Source: Ferrovibrio terrae (GTDB lineage: Bacteria; Pseudomonadota; Alphaproteobacteria; Ferrovibrionales; Ferrovibrionaceae). Taken from it: a stretch of DNA of 64,000 nucleotides. How positions within the stretch are numbered: position 1 is the first letter of the stretch; each line of letters begins with the position of its first letter. This document shows, piece after piece, positions 44,636 to 53,382 of this stretch. The notes below the pieces were generated by a model. That model was not told the origin of the DNA. It did not search any database and worked only from the letters and a program-made list of their open reading frames with translations. Both the position numbers and the translations under genes were made by a program. The DNA lies in NCBI RefSeq assembly GCF_007197755.1, contig NZ_CP041636.1:620001-684000 (forward strand). The letters run 5' to 3'.

Positions 44636-45802
44636 TCAGGCGATGTTGTGCAGAGCGCTGTGCAAGCGCTCCAACTGCTGCGTCAAATCCTGCGGATGAT
44701 TGCCGACGAAGAAGCCACGATTATGAGCGATATCGGCGTTCGTCACATCACCGACGATCTCGTAGTCGTAATACTTCATCACGCTGTGCCGCAGGAAATT
44801 GCCGCCGGTGATGATGCGATAGCCGATATCGGCATCACGTAGCGCGCCGAACACCCGTTCGCGATCCGCATTGTGGGCCGGATTGAGAATTAGCGTGAAA
44901 GAGAAGGCCGAGCTCTTGCCGTTCTCGCGCTGGATGATGAACCGCTCATCCTTGCCGAACAGCTCCTGGAACAAAGCCCAGTTCTTGCGGCGCTGCGCGG
45001 TCATCGCCGGCAATTTCTTGATCTGCTCGCGACCGATGGCGCCAGACAGTTCCAGCGGGCGTACATTGTAGCCCGGCAGGATGAAGTTATATGCCTCGTA
45101 GAACTCACTGCCCTTGCGGTCGAAAATTTTCGTGTCCGGCGGCAGATCACGGGTCCAGCCATGCGCACGGATCGACCGGCACAGATGCGCCAGCTCCGTG
45201 TCGTCGGTCAGGATCATCCCACCTTCCATCGTGGAGATATGGTGGGAGAAGAAGAAGCTAAAGGTATTCAGATGGCCGAAGGTGCCGGTGAACTTGCCGT
45301 TCAGCGTTGCATCCATAGACTCACAGTTGTCTTCCAGCAGATAGAGGCCATGCGCATCGGCAAAGGCCCGCATGACGTCCAGCGCAGCGGGATTACCCAG
45401 GATGCTGACGGCAACGATAGCGCGGGTGCGCGGCGTCAAAGCCTGCTCCAGCTTGCTGACATCGACATTCAGTGTCTGTAAGTCAATGTCGATGAAACGC
45501 AACTTCAAGCCATACTGCTGCAACGGATGGTATGTGGTCGCCCAGGAAATCGCCGGCACAATCACTTCATCGCCACGCTGCAATGGGCGGTCCTGCTTGT
45601 AGAACAGGGCGGCGGTAGAAACCAGATTCGCGGAGGAGCCGGAATTCACCATGACACCGTGCTTCATGCCGAAATAATCGGCGAATTCACGCTCCAGCGC
45701 TCTCACATTCTCGCCCATCGTGAAATAGCCGCTGGCGATAACGCGCTGCATCGCATCGAGTTCTTCCTGACCCCAGGACGATGCCGCCAATTCGTAAAAC
45801 AT
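44636..45802 (-). CDS. colD: ColD-like PLP-dependent sugar 3-dehydratase
   Basis: The 388-residue protein has the DegT/DnrJ aminotransferase fold, but the usual PLP-binding lysine is replaced by histidine: FSFFFSHHISTMEGG puts His188 at that place. GDP-4-keto-6-deoxymannose 3-dehydratase (ColD) has the same length and His188, and RfbH/E1 enzymes have the equivalent histidine. These enzymes remove the C3 hydroxyl, using glutamate to form PMP, instead of transferring an amino group. SGSSANLVSTAAL (PLP phosphate site) and LLEDNCESMDA (aspartate to the pyridine) are present. It should make a 3-deoxy-4-keto sugar nucleotide, probably GDP-linked given hddC and the fcl-like gene. Confidence 0.88.
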   Translation of the reverse strand: MFYELAASSWGQEELDAMQRVIASGYFTMGENVRALEREFADYFGMKHGVMVNSGSSANLVSTAALFYKQDRPLQRGDEVIVPAISWATTYHPLQQYGLKLRFIDIDLQTLNVDVSKLEQALTPRTRAIVAVSILGNPAALDVMRAFADAHGLYLLEDNCESMDATLNGKFTGTFGHLNTFSFFFSHHISTMEGGMILTDDTELAHLCRSIRAHGWTRDLPPDTKIFDRKGSEFYEAYNFILPGYNVRPLELSGAIGREQIKKLPAMTAQRRKNWALFQELFGKDERFIIQRENGKSSAFSFTLILNPAHNADRERVFGALRDADIGYRIITGGNFLRHSVMKYYDYEIVGDVTNADIAHNRGFFVGNHPQDLTQQLERLHSALHNIA

Positions 45803-45829
45803 ATGAAGTTGTATCCTGTTCTTGGAAGA

Positions 45830-46888
45830 TCAGAAGGGGCCGCGGAACTGCACTTGGTAGGCCAGCCTGGCCAATTCGGGCGACGGCTCCCATGCAGCAG
45901 CATCCGGACGAACCATGGCATGTGCCGCCGATGCGATCGTTGCCGGATTCGGATAGAAAAGCTGTTCCAGCGTCGGCGACGTCGGGCAGGTGGTCGGCGC
46001 AAACCCCATACGCTGCACGATGGCACCACGGGTCGCGCGCGCTTCGGCAACCCGCGCCAGGATTTCTGCACTGGCACCGCACATGGTCCAGCCGTTGTCG
46101 ACGACCAGCAGCCTGCCGGTACGCGCCACCGACTGGACGACGGTCTCGCTATCCAACGGCGAAAGTGTAATCGGGTCGATCACTTCGGCATGGATGCCCT
46201 GCTCCTTCAGCAGTTCCTGTGCACGCAGACATTCCACCAGCATGTTTGAAATGCCGACGATGGTCAGGTCAGTGCCGGTCTGCACCACGCGCGCTTTGCC
46301 CAGCTCGACCGTATACGGTTGCTCCGGCACATAGGCCTCCAGCCCGTAGAGCAGACGGTGTTCCATGAAGATCACGGGGTTGTCGTCACGGATCGCTGCG
46401 ATCAGACAGCCTTTCGCGTCATGGGCGTTGCTCGGAGCAACAACCTTGAGACCAGGCACATGCATAAACATCGCATGCAAGCCCTGACTATGCTGCGCAC
46501 CCTGCCCCCAGGACTTACCAATCATGCAACGCACCACTAGCGGCACCTTCACAGCTCCGCCGTACATATAATGTGATTTTGCCGCCATATTGACGAGCTG
46601 GTTCATGCCCAGCATCAGAAAGTCCATACGGATATGCACATGGATCGGCCGCATGCCGGCCATCGCCGCACCGATTGCGACGCCGGTCATGGCATCTTCC
46701 GACAGCGGCGTAGTGAATACCCGGTCGGCACCAAAGCGCTGCAGGAGGCCGCGCGTAGAGCCCTGGATTGCCTTGTGGTCGTCGACGTCCAGTCCCATCA
46801 CGAAGACAGATGGATCGCGATCCATCTCCAGCGCGACCGCTTCGGCGAGCGCATCGACATATCGCAGCAGGCGTTCAGGCGTAGACAT
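45830..46888 (-). CDS. TPP-dependent 2-oxoacid dehydrogenase E1 component, beta subunit-like
   Basis: From the ATG at 46888, which overlaps the alpha gene by 14 bases, the protein has 352 residues. It matches E1-beta/transketolase pyrimidine-binding domains: VFTTPLSEDAMTGVAIGAAMAGMRP contains the glutamate that activates thiamine, and VKVVAPSN-like (here LKVVAPSNAHDAKG) plus LLVVDNGWTMCGASAEI follow. Together with the alpha subunit it should form an alpha2beta2 carboligase/decarboxylase. No E2 or E3 gene with lipoyl or FAD motifs lies nearby, so it may not be a classic dehydrogenase complex. Its position directly beside a 3-dehydratase points to sugar branching. Confidence 0.85.
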   Translation of the reverse strand: MSTPERLLRYVDALAEAVALEMDRDPSVFVMGLDVDDHKAIQGSTRGLLQRFGADRVFTTPLSEDAMTGVAIGAAMAGMRPIHVHIRMDFLMLGMNQLVNMAAKSHYMYGGAVKVPLVVRCMIGKSWGQGAQHSQGLHAMFMHVPGLKVVAPSNAHDAKGCLIAAIRDDNPVIFMEHRLLYGLEAYVPEQPYTVELGKARVVQTGTDLTIVGISNMLVECLRAQELLKEQGIHAEVIDPITLSPLDSETVVQSVARTGRLLVVDNGWTMCGASAEILARVAEARATRGAIVQRMGFAPTTCPTSPTLEQLFYPNPATIASAAHAMVRPDAAAWEPSPELARLAYQVQFRGPF

Positions 46889-47876
46889 TGGCGTATAGCT
46901 CTTCAGCAGGCGGGAAAGCGGAGCTTTCAGCAAAATCGACGGCATCAGCGATCACGGCTTCGACTTCGGCATCGATGCCGGCCCGCTCGGCAGCCGGCAG
47001 CATGTTGCCGACACGCGCAACCTGATCATTGGCCATCCACGCCTCGGCTTCCGAACGCGGACGATAGCCCTGGTCGAAATCCTCGGCGGGGCCGACATGT
47101 TCGCGCCAGCGATAAAGCTTGCACTCGATAAAGGTCGGCCCTTCGCCGCGCCGCATACGTTCCACCGCCTGGGCAGCGGCCTCGCGCATGGCAAAAACAT
47201 CACCATCGGGAATCTGCACCACCGGCATGCCGAAAGCCGCCACACGGGCGCAGATGTCTTCGCTGGACCAGCGCTTCGACAGCGGCTCATGAATGGCATA
47301 GCCGTTGTTTTCGCAGACAAACAGCACCGGCAGGCGATGCAACATTGCGAAGTTCAGGCTTTCGTAGAAACAGCCCTCTTCGGTGGCGCCATCTCCGAAG
47401 AAGACGGCACAGACCCGGCCCTTGCCTTCACGCTTGAGCATCAGGCCCTGACCGGTCGCGATCGGGATATTGGTCCCGACCACAGCCGAAGAACCCAGCA
47501 CATTGGCTTCGGGTGAGATGATATGCATCGAGCCGCCCTTGCCGCGGCAGCACCCCGTCACCTTGCCATACATCTCCGCCATCATCGCGGCGACGTTGCC
47601 GCCCTTAGCGAGATAGACCGCGTGGCTGCGATAGGTTCCGGAGGCGACATCTTCAGGCTTCAGTACGTCACAGACGGCGGCAGAGCTTGCTTCCTGGCCG
47701 ATGGCCAGATGAACGGGACTCTTGATCTTGTCCGAAGGATAGATGCGCGCCGTCTCTTCTTCGACGCGGCGAATGAGACGCAGCTTGCGATACAGGGCAG
47801 CGAGTTGGGATGACGACAAGCCATGCCCGGCATGCTCATGCTCGGGCGATGCTGTGTTACGCGGATCAGCCGCCAT
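46875..47876 (-). CDS. TPP-dependent 2-oxoacid dehydrogenase E1 component, alpha subunit-like
   Basis: The 333-residue protein is the alpha partner. The TPP/magnesium motif GDGATEEGCFYESLNFA ... ENNGYAI (GDG followed by NN after about 26 residues) is intact, and CRGKGGSMHI and SSAVVGTNIPIATG are the usual E1-alpha blocks. The family decarboxylates pyruvate or another 2-oxoacid to an enamine that attacks an acceptor. Here it heads the 47876-38494 minus-strand unit and its end overlaps the beta gene by 14 bases. An AGGA box is nine bases before the ATG. The gene for the plus-strand GT2 starts in the opposite direction ~85 bp away. Confidence 0.86.
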   Translation of the reverse strand: MAADPRNTASPEHEHAGHGLSSSQLAALYRKLRLIRRVEEETARIYPSDKIKSPVHLAIGQEASSAAVCDVLKPEDVASGTYRSHAVYLAKGGNVAAMMAEMYGKVTGCCRGKGGSMHIISPEANVLGSSAVVGTNIPIATGQGLMLKREGKGRVCAVFFGDGATEEGCFYESLNFAMLHRLPVLFVCENNGYAIHEPLSKRWSSEDICARVAAFGMPVVQIPDGDVFAMREAAAQAVERMRRGEGPTFIECKLYRWREHVGPAEDFDQGYRPRSEAEAWMANDQVARVGNMLPAAERAGIDAEVEAVIADAVDFAESSAFPPAEELYANVYA

Positions 47877-47959
47877 CGAAGTTATTCCTATCGCCTCAAA
47901 AAACGAGTAATACGCAATTTTCTTTCACCTCGGGTAGATGGCGTGATAAAGACTCGTCG

Positions 47960-49054
47960 GTGCAGTCGCAAGCCTTTCAATCCATTCTCTCCGTGCCCAA
48001 TATCCGCATCTGCAGCGGTCCGCTGACCGCGGCAGATGGGTTGGCCACTCTTCCGTCCTCGACCGCGACCTGGCCGAGAATCACCCTGATTACCCCGACG
48101 CTGAATCGCCTGTCATTCCTTAGAGACCTTATAAAGAACATACAGGATCAGGGCTACAGCAACCTGGAACATATCGTGGTTGACGGAGGCTCGACCGACG
48201 GCACTGCCGAATACGTGGCGCAGCAAGGCCATATCACTTTCATTCCAGGACCGGACCGCAACTCCCACCATGCCATGAACAAGGGCATTGCGGCAGCGAC
48301 AGGGGAAGTGGTGGGTTTTGCCAATACTGATGACCGGCTGCCGCCAGGCGCTCTGGCCAATGTCGGCGCCTATTTCGCCATGCCGCAGGCAAGCGATGTG
48401 CTGAATGGCCGCTGCTTCCTGGTCCCGCTGGAGAATCCGCAGGACAGTCAGTCACCCGCTTTCGAGCTACAGCATATGTCAGGCGAGCGCGGCCTGTTCG
48501 ACGAACTTATGTTCGGTGCCCCAGGCTTCAATTCGTGGTTTTTCCGCCGCAGCCTGCTGACGCGTGACGACCTGATGGCCGGTCCGGGCCAGACTTTCGA
48601 TGAAAGCCTGATCATTGCGGCTGACCGGGCATGGCTGCTCCGGCTGTTCCTTACCGGCCACCGGCCACACCGGCTGATGGTGCCCACCTATATTTACCAG
48701 CTGCACAGCGCCTCGGCGACACTGGATCCTGCCGCGCAGCAGGCGGATGGCATCCTGACCGAACACCGGCGTCTGGCTATCCATCTTCTGCCTCTAGCTC
48801 GCCGCCAGCCCCCCGGCCACGCACATGCCCTATCGGACTGGATCGCCCACGAATCCTGGCAACTGCTGCGTCGCCATCTGCGCAGCGGCCGTGTGGCCGC
48901 TGCGATCGACCTGCTGATTCGGTCCATCGGGCAGAACCCGGCCTTTCCGCTCTCCCTACTGCGCGCCCGCCGCCGCCGCCGCCGGCTGGCCGCCCTTGCC
49001 GCCGCCCTGCCGGAGAGCGGCAGCAACGTGGACAGCCAAGCCGCAGCTGCCTAA
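47960..49054 (+). CDS. Glycosyltransferase family 2
   Basis: The protein shows RITLITPTLNRLSFLRDLI, HIVVDGGSTDGTAEYV (nucleotide-binding aspartate) and VVGFANTDDRLPPGALA (DxD-like metal site), characteristic of GT2 enzymes that take glycan acceptors. The start is uncertain. An ATG at 47810 would overlap the divergent E1-alpha gene by 67 bp, so the GTG at 47960 is preferred (364 residues). The C-terminal end is rich in arginine (RARRRRRRLAAL). It opens the plus-strand unit that continues with the Wzm/Wzt-type exporter. Confidence 0.82.
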   Translation: MQSQAFQSILSVPNIRICSGPLTAADGLATLPSSTATWPRITLITPTLNRLSFLRDLIKNIQDQGYSNLEHIVVDGGSTDGTAEYVAQQGHITFIPGPDRNSHHAMNKGIAAATGEVVGFANTDDRLPPGALANVGAYFAMPQASDVLNGRCFLVPLENPQDSQSPAFELQHMSGERGLFDELMFGAPGFNSWFFRRSLLTRDDLMAGPGQTFDESLIIAADRAWLLRLFLTGHRPHRLMVPTYIYQLHSASATLDPAAQQADGILTEHRRLAIHLLPLARRQPPGHAHALSDWIAHESWQLLRRHLRSGRVAAAIDLLIRSIGQNPAFPLSLLRARRRRRRLAALAAALPESGSNVDSQAAAA

Positions 49055-49089
49055 TTTGGTCACTGACCATAACTGCCGGATTCGCAGGC

Positions 49090-49881
49090 ATGTTTTCTTA
49101 TAGTCGGACTATTCTGCATTCCCGTCGGGTAATCCTGGCGCTGGCGCGACAGGCCCTCCTGTCCCGCTTCGCCGGTACCGGTGCCGGCATGCTGTGGACA
49201 GTGTTTCAGCCTCTGGCCATGGTGGCTGCCTACTGGCTGGTTTTCACCTATGGCTTCCGTGTCACCGCACCGGACGGCCAGCCGTTTGCCGTCTATTTCG
49301 TCACCGGCCTGCTGCCTTGGACCTTCCTGTCAGAGGCGCTGGCGGCTGCGACTGGCACGGTCACCCGCAACAGTTTCCTGGTGCGCAAAATTCAGTTCCC
49401 CAGCGAAGTCCTGCCGCTGGTCGAAATCCTCGGCGCCAGTTTCCCGCATGTGATTTTCTTCGTGCTGACGCTGTTGGTGCTGCTGGGACATGGCATCCTG
49501 CCCGGCATCTGGATCTGGCAACTGCTCTATGCATATTTCGCACTGGCCGCCTTCGCCCTGGGGCTTGGCCTGGCTCTGAGTGCGTTCAATGTTTTCCATC
49601 GCGACGTGGCCCAATCCATCACGCCGGTCCTGAACGTGTGGTTCTGGCTTACCCCCATCGTATGGAGCCTGGACATGCTGCCGCCGACATGGCGCAGTCT
49701 GGCAGCCCTCAACCCGATGACGCATATTGTGGAGGCCTACCGCGCGGCGCTGCTTTACGGCCATCCCGTCTGGCAGCCTACGTTGCATGTCATTGCTTTC
49801 TGGCTGATCACCCTGACACTGCTTTTCTGTGGATATCGCAGCTTCATGCGCCTGAAGAGCGAGTTCGCCGATGTTGTGTGA
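49090..49881 (+). CDS. wzm: ABC-2 type polysaccharide export permease (Wzm-like)
   Basis: From the ATG at 49090 the protein has 263 residues with six membrane spans. QALLSRFAGTGAGMLWTVFQPLAM is the N-terminal amphipathic motif, FLVRKIQFPSEVLPLVEIL the cytoplasmic loop, and WLTPIVWSLDMLPP and LNPMTHIVEAYRAALLYG the late conserved parts of Wzm/KpsM permeases. The open frame extends upstream to 48631 but runs inside the preceding GT2 gene and is low-complexity. It is followed after nine bases by the ATPase gene, so the pair should form one exporter. The substrate is probably a polymer or lipid-linked glycan with a terminal modification read by the partner ATPase. Confidence 0.88.
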   Translation: MFSYSRTILHSRRVILALARQALLSRFAGTGAGMLWTVFQPLAMVAAYWLVFTYGFRVTAPDGQPFAVYFVTGLLPWTFLSEALAAATGTVTRNSFLVRKIQFPSEVLPLVEILGASFPHVIFFVLTLLVLLGHGILPGIWIWQLLYAYFALAAFALGLGLALSAFNVFHRDVAQSITPVLNVWFWLTPIVWSLDMLPPTWRSLAALNPMTHIVEAYRAALLYGHPVWQPTLHVIAFWLITLTLLFCGYRSFMRLKSEFADVV

Positions 49882-49890
49882 CGGCATCCG

Positions 49891-51225
49891 ATGAGCAATC
49901 CCGCGATCCAGATTCGGAACCTGGCCAAGAAATTCCGGCTTTACGACACGCCGGGCCAGCGTCTGCGCGAGGCGCTGCATCCGTTCCGTCGCACGCTACA
50001 TCGCGAATTCTGGGCCTTGCGGGACGTTTCCTTCGAAGTGGAAAAAGGCACCACGCTGGGAATCCTGGGCCGCAACGGTTCAGGTAAGTCAACCCTGCTG
50101 AAGGTCATCGCCGGCGTCATGCAGCCCAGCCAGGGCGAGGTACTCACTCATGGTCGCGTCGCCGCACTGCTGGAGCTCGGCGCTGGCTTCAACCCGGATC
50201 TGACCGGTCGTCAGAATGCCGTCTTGCAGCTGCAGATCGCCAACGAGGATTCGGCGCGGATAGCCACCAAGCTGGAGGAGATCGAGCAGTTCGCCGATAT
50301 CGGTGACTTCTTCGACCAACCCGTGCGGGTCTATTCCTCGGGCATGTTCGTCCGCGTCGCCTTTGCCGCCGCCATCAGCGTCGAGCCAGACATCCTGATC
50401 GTCGACGAGGCTCTGGCCGTCGGTGACGCGAAGTTTCAGCAGAAATGTTATGAGCGGCTCAGGGCCATGCGTGATCACGGCATGACTATATTAATTGCAT
50501 CGCATGACACACAGTCGATCATACGCATGTGCGATCGCGCCATTGTTCTCGAGGGCAGCCGTCTGTACACCATCGGGACACCGCGCGCCGCCGCCGATGA
50601 GTATTTCGCACTGATGTTCGGCCGCAAGAACATCACGGTGGTGCAAAAGGAAGCCGCCGGTCGCAATACGACAACGGAAGCGTACGACTTTCAGAGTTTT
50701 GCGGAAGCTTCCTCACACTCTACGGGCGTCGAGGACAGGCCACACTACAATAAAGATGAATTCCGTTACGGCCCTCGCACTGTAGAGGTGATCGACTATC
50801 TGCTGACCGCAGATGGCATATCCTATCCACCCAGCATCAATGACGGCGCCACTGCTTCGCTCGCGATCAAACTAAGATCTACGGCCGATATAAGCGATCT
50901 CATGTGCGGGATCGGCATCAAGACACTCGACGGCACGTTGCTTTATGGCATCAACTCATCCATGCAGGACGGGCATTACTTCAGCCTGATGGCAGGCGAG
51001 GTCACAACCGTCCGCTTCGACTTGCATTTCGCACTAAATTCAGGCGAATATTTCATTGATATCGGCTGTGGTCAGAGGACATCCCAGGGAGTAGAGGCTC
51101 TGGACCGCAGAAATGCTGCAATCCATATCAAGGTAATCAGTTCGCAGAGATTCGACGGCTCGGTGAATCTCAGGGGCAGCTCGCACCAAATTACTCATCC
51201 CGCACCCAGAACGATTCCCGAGTAA
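49891..51225 (+). CDS. wzt: Wzt-like ABC ATPase with C-terminal carbohydrate-binding domain
   Basis: The 444-residue protein has all ATPase motifs intact: Walker A GRNGSGKS (60-67), the signature YSSGM (148-152) typical of polysaccharide exporters, Walker B ILIVDEA (168-174) and switch histidine His205. Beyond residue ~240 it continues with a ~200-residue beta-rich segment (RYGPRTVEVIDYLLTADG ... IDIGCGQRT) matching Wzt_C. That domain, in O9a-type systems, binds the terminal modification of the O-polysaccharide before export. A sulfotransferase and a radical-SAM gene follow directly, so they may make the structure it recognises. Confidence 0.9.
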   Translation: MSNPAIQIRNLAKKFRLYDTPGQRLREALHPFRRTLHREFWALRDVSFEVEKGTTLGILGRNGSGKSTLLKVIAGVMQPSQGEVLTHGRVAALLELGAGFNPDLTGRQNAVLQLQIANEDSARIATKLEEIEQFADIGDFFDQPVRVYSSGMFVRVAFAAAISVEPDILIVDEALAVGDAKFQQKCYERLRAMRDHGMTILIASHDTQSIIRMCDRAIVLEGSRLYTIGTPRAAADEYFALMFGRKNITVVQKEAAGRNTTTEAYDFQSFAEASSHSTGVEDRPHYNKDEFRYGPRTVEVIDYLLTADGISYPPSINDGATASLAIKLRSTADISDLMCGIGIKTLDGTLLYGINSSMQDGHYFSLMAGEVTTVRFDLHFALNSGEYFIDIGCGQRTSQGVEALDRRNAAIHIKVISSQRFDGSVNLRGSSHQITHPAPRTIPE

Positions 51226-51239
51226 AGGACAGGCCTTCC

Positions 51240-53369
51240 ATGACCGGGGCTCGCCTAGAATTCTTTGATACTGACGATGATCTGACAGCCAAGGCCGCAG
51301 CCCAATGGCCCGCGGGTTGCGAAATCCTTCTTGATGGCAGCGACGCCGAGAAGGCAATCACATTGGCAGGCCTGCTGCAGGCCAGGCACTATACTGTCGC
51401 CGTCACACCTGCCCTCGCCGCGCACGGTGCCGGCAGTATCGGCAAGGCCCGGTCGCCGCACGCCAGCGATCACGTGATTGTTGTTGCGGCAAGCGGCACT
51501 GCTGTAACGCACGCGCTCTGGGCCTATCGCGAACTTTCTGACCTGAAGGTTTTTGCGCCGCGATCCGACCACTTTTGGGACCGCCGCTTCTTCTTCGTCA
51601 TCTGCCCGCCCAAGACCGGCGGCCATATGCTGATGAATTTCCTTGGCCGCATCGGTTTCAAACCCCATCTGCCGATCTCGGGAATGCTTTCGGACGGTCG
51701 TATATATTATGCCAACGGCATCGACCAGCATGCTGAATTTTCCCTCGACCCCTATCATGCACCTGATTACCGGATGCAGGCCTTGGCAAGTACCGTATGC
51801 CTGTTTCTTGTACGGGATCCGCGTGACGTCGCCGTCTCACTCGCACATTTCCTGCACGCCCCGCCGCAGCAGTTCCACGACAATAAGAATCTTCCTCCGC
51901 TGTACAGTTCGTGGCACCCATATTTTTCCACCATGCCGGACCAGTATGAACGCCTTCTGCGCGTCATAGAAGGTGGCGACGGGTGGCCGGACTTGAAACA
52001 CTTCCTGGCCCCGTTCGAACCTTGGTCCAGTCAGCCCAACACCGTCATGCTTCGTTATGAAGATCTTGTCGGGGAAGCTGGTGGCGGTACCACCGAACGC
52101 CAGCAGATGGCTGTCTGGCAGTTCCAACTCGCCTGCCACTTCCCGGGCACCACAGCCTCTCTCTGTCAGAAGCTCTACGATACCGGTTCCGCCACATACC
52201 GGGCCGGACGGATCGGGTCCCATCTCGAAGAGTTCCAGCAAGCACATATAGATGCCTATCGAAAACTTGCTCCTTCGCCATTTACCGCGGATGGTTACGG
52301 GCGGAAGGCAACGCTGCTGAAGCCATTCCGCCTTGCATTGCCTTCGTATGCCTTTGCAATGCGCCTGACGAATGCCGTCCGGACCCGGCTAGCCTTGGAT
52401 GTCGCAGGTGACGTTGTCTGTGACATTGATGGCGATATCGCCGTCATCTGCCAGATGGCTGGGGATTCATCAAAGAGAATTGAAGTTGCTTCACCGTCGC
52501 CCATACAGGCTGCCCACAACAGTCTACCAAAGGCGGTTGAGCAGATCACAACCTTCCTTGAAGAAAATGGTTTCCTGCTTTATTCACAGACGAAAACAGC
52601 CAGACAGGAAACAATAGTTCTGTCTGCACCGACTGCAGCGGTGCAATACGCGAGACCAACGCCGATTTCCCGGAACGATGAATATAATATTATCGGCTAT
52701 GGCAACGCGTATCTGGCCATTGCGGCTTCACTGGGCGATATCGATATCACGGCACTGGGGACAGGATATTTCCGCAAGCTTATCGGCAGCCGGCTGATCG
52801 TTCAGGCTGACAGCCTCAATACTCTGTTATCCGAACTGCGGATCGACCTTCCCGTCGCACATCCGGAACGGGAAGCACCAAAGCAATTGGAAGTTCCCAA
52901 GGTCATTGAGAGTGACACTTTCGGCTTCAACCTGGTTTCATATAATGAAAAGATTCTTGCCGTCGCGTTGCGGGCTGGTGACATCGACCTGCGCGACCTC
53001 GGCGTGCGTCAGAAACTGACCCGAGATTCCCTTCTGTTCAGCTTCAGTAGCCTTTCCGAAGCCCGGGAAATCCTGCGACTGCGCCACCAGGTAGATCGGC
53101 TCACCGCCGTCATGAACCATCTTGTCGCAGCAACAACCGATACACTGCCGCCGCATGCCAATGCACCCAAGCTCCTTATAGAAAACTACAAAGGCTTCAA
53201 TCTGGTGGCCCTGGGGCAAGAAGTCTTTGCCGTATCGACGGCGGCCGGGCCGACCAATCTGACGGATCAGGCGGAACGGACAGCCCTGCAGGCCAGCAAA
53301 CGGCTGTTTACCGCCCCCAATCTTTCTGCCGCTTTCAGTGCTGTAGATCGCGCAACAACCAAACTATAA
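51240..53369 (+). CDS. Sulfotransferase with C-terminal repeat modules
   Basis: The 709-residue protein has a PAPS-dependent sulfotransferase domain at about residues 115-345: CPPKTGGHML (122-131) is the 5'-phosphosulfate loop, LVRDPRDVAVSLAHF (190-204) the 3'-phosphate motif and LRYEDL (271-276) the usual third block. After it come three copies of a ~55-residue module (480-530, 557-612, 647-702) with the core N-[LI]-[VI]-x6-[FIL]-x-A-[VI]...G-[DP]-x-[DN]-[LI], plus a degenerate copy near 387-440. It likely sulfates a glycan in the cytoplasm, and the repeats may dock it to the exporter, the glycan or its neighbours. The first ~115 residues are unassigned. Confidence 0.8.
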   Translation: MTGARLEFFDTDDDLTAKAAAQWPAGCEILLDGSDAEKAITLAGLLQARHYTVAVTPALAAHGAGSIGKARSPHASDHVIVVAASGTAVTHALWAYRELSDLKVFAPRSDHFWDRRFFFVICPPKTGGHMLMNFLGRIGFKPHLPISGMLSDGRIYYANGIDQHAEFSLDPYHAPDYRMQALASTVCLFLVRDPRDVAVSLAHFLHAPPQQFHDNKNLPPLYSSWHPYFSTMPDQYERLLRVIEGGDGWPDLKHFLAPFEPWSSQPNTVMLRYEDLVGEAGGGTTERQQMAVWQFQLACHFPGTTASLCQKLYDTGSATYRAGRIGSHLEEFQQAHIDAYRKLAPSPFTADGYGRKATLLKPFRLALPSYAFAMRLTNAVRTRLALDVAGDVVCDIDGDIAVICQMAGDSSKRIEVASPSPIQAAHNSLPKAVEQITTFLEENGFLLYSQTKTARQETIVLSAPTAAVQYARPTPISRNDEYNIIGYGNAYLAIAASLGDIDITALGTGYFRKLIGSRLIVQADSLNTLLSELRIDLPVAHPEREAPKQLEVPKVIESDTFGFNLVSYNEKILAVALRAGDIDLRDLGVRQKLTRDSLLFSFSSLSEAREILRLRHQVDRLTAVMNHLVAATTDTLPPHANAPKLLIENYKGFNLVALGQEVFAVSTAAGPTNLTDQAERTALQASKRLFTAPNLSAAFSAVDRATTKL
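52677..53345 (+). repeat. Three tandem ~55-residue protein modules
   Basis: The encoded copies at residues 480-530 (EYNIIGYGNAYLAIAASLGDI), 557-612 (FGFNLVSYNEKILAVALRAGD) and 647-702 (KGFNLVALGQEVFAVSTAAGP) share the same order of conserved residues and end in a SLxEA-like helix. Two further copies are encoded in the next gene near 53485-53637 and 54985-55155. The DNA has diverged, so this is an old protein-level repeat. Confidence 0.75.
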
Positions 53370-53382
53370 ACTACGGCCAGTT

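Noticed and set aside
48631-49089. Extension of the permease frame upstream of 49090
   Set aside because: It lies inside the preceding GT2 gene and encodes a low-complexity Pro/Arg/Ala-rich stretch; the permease family starts near the ATG at 49090.
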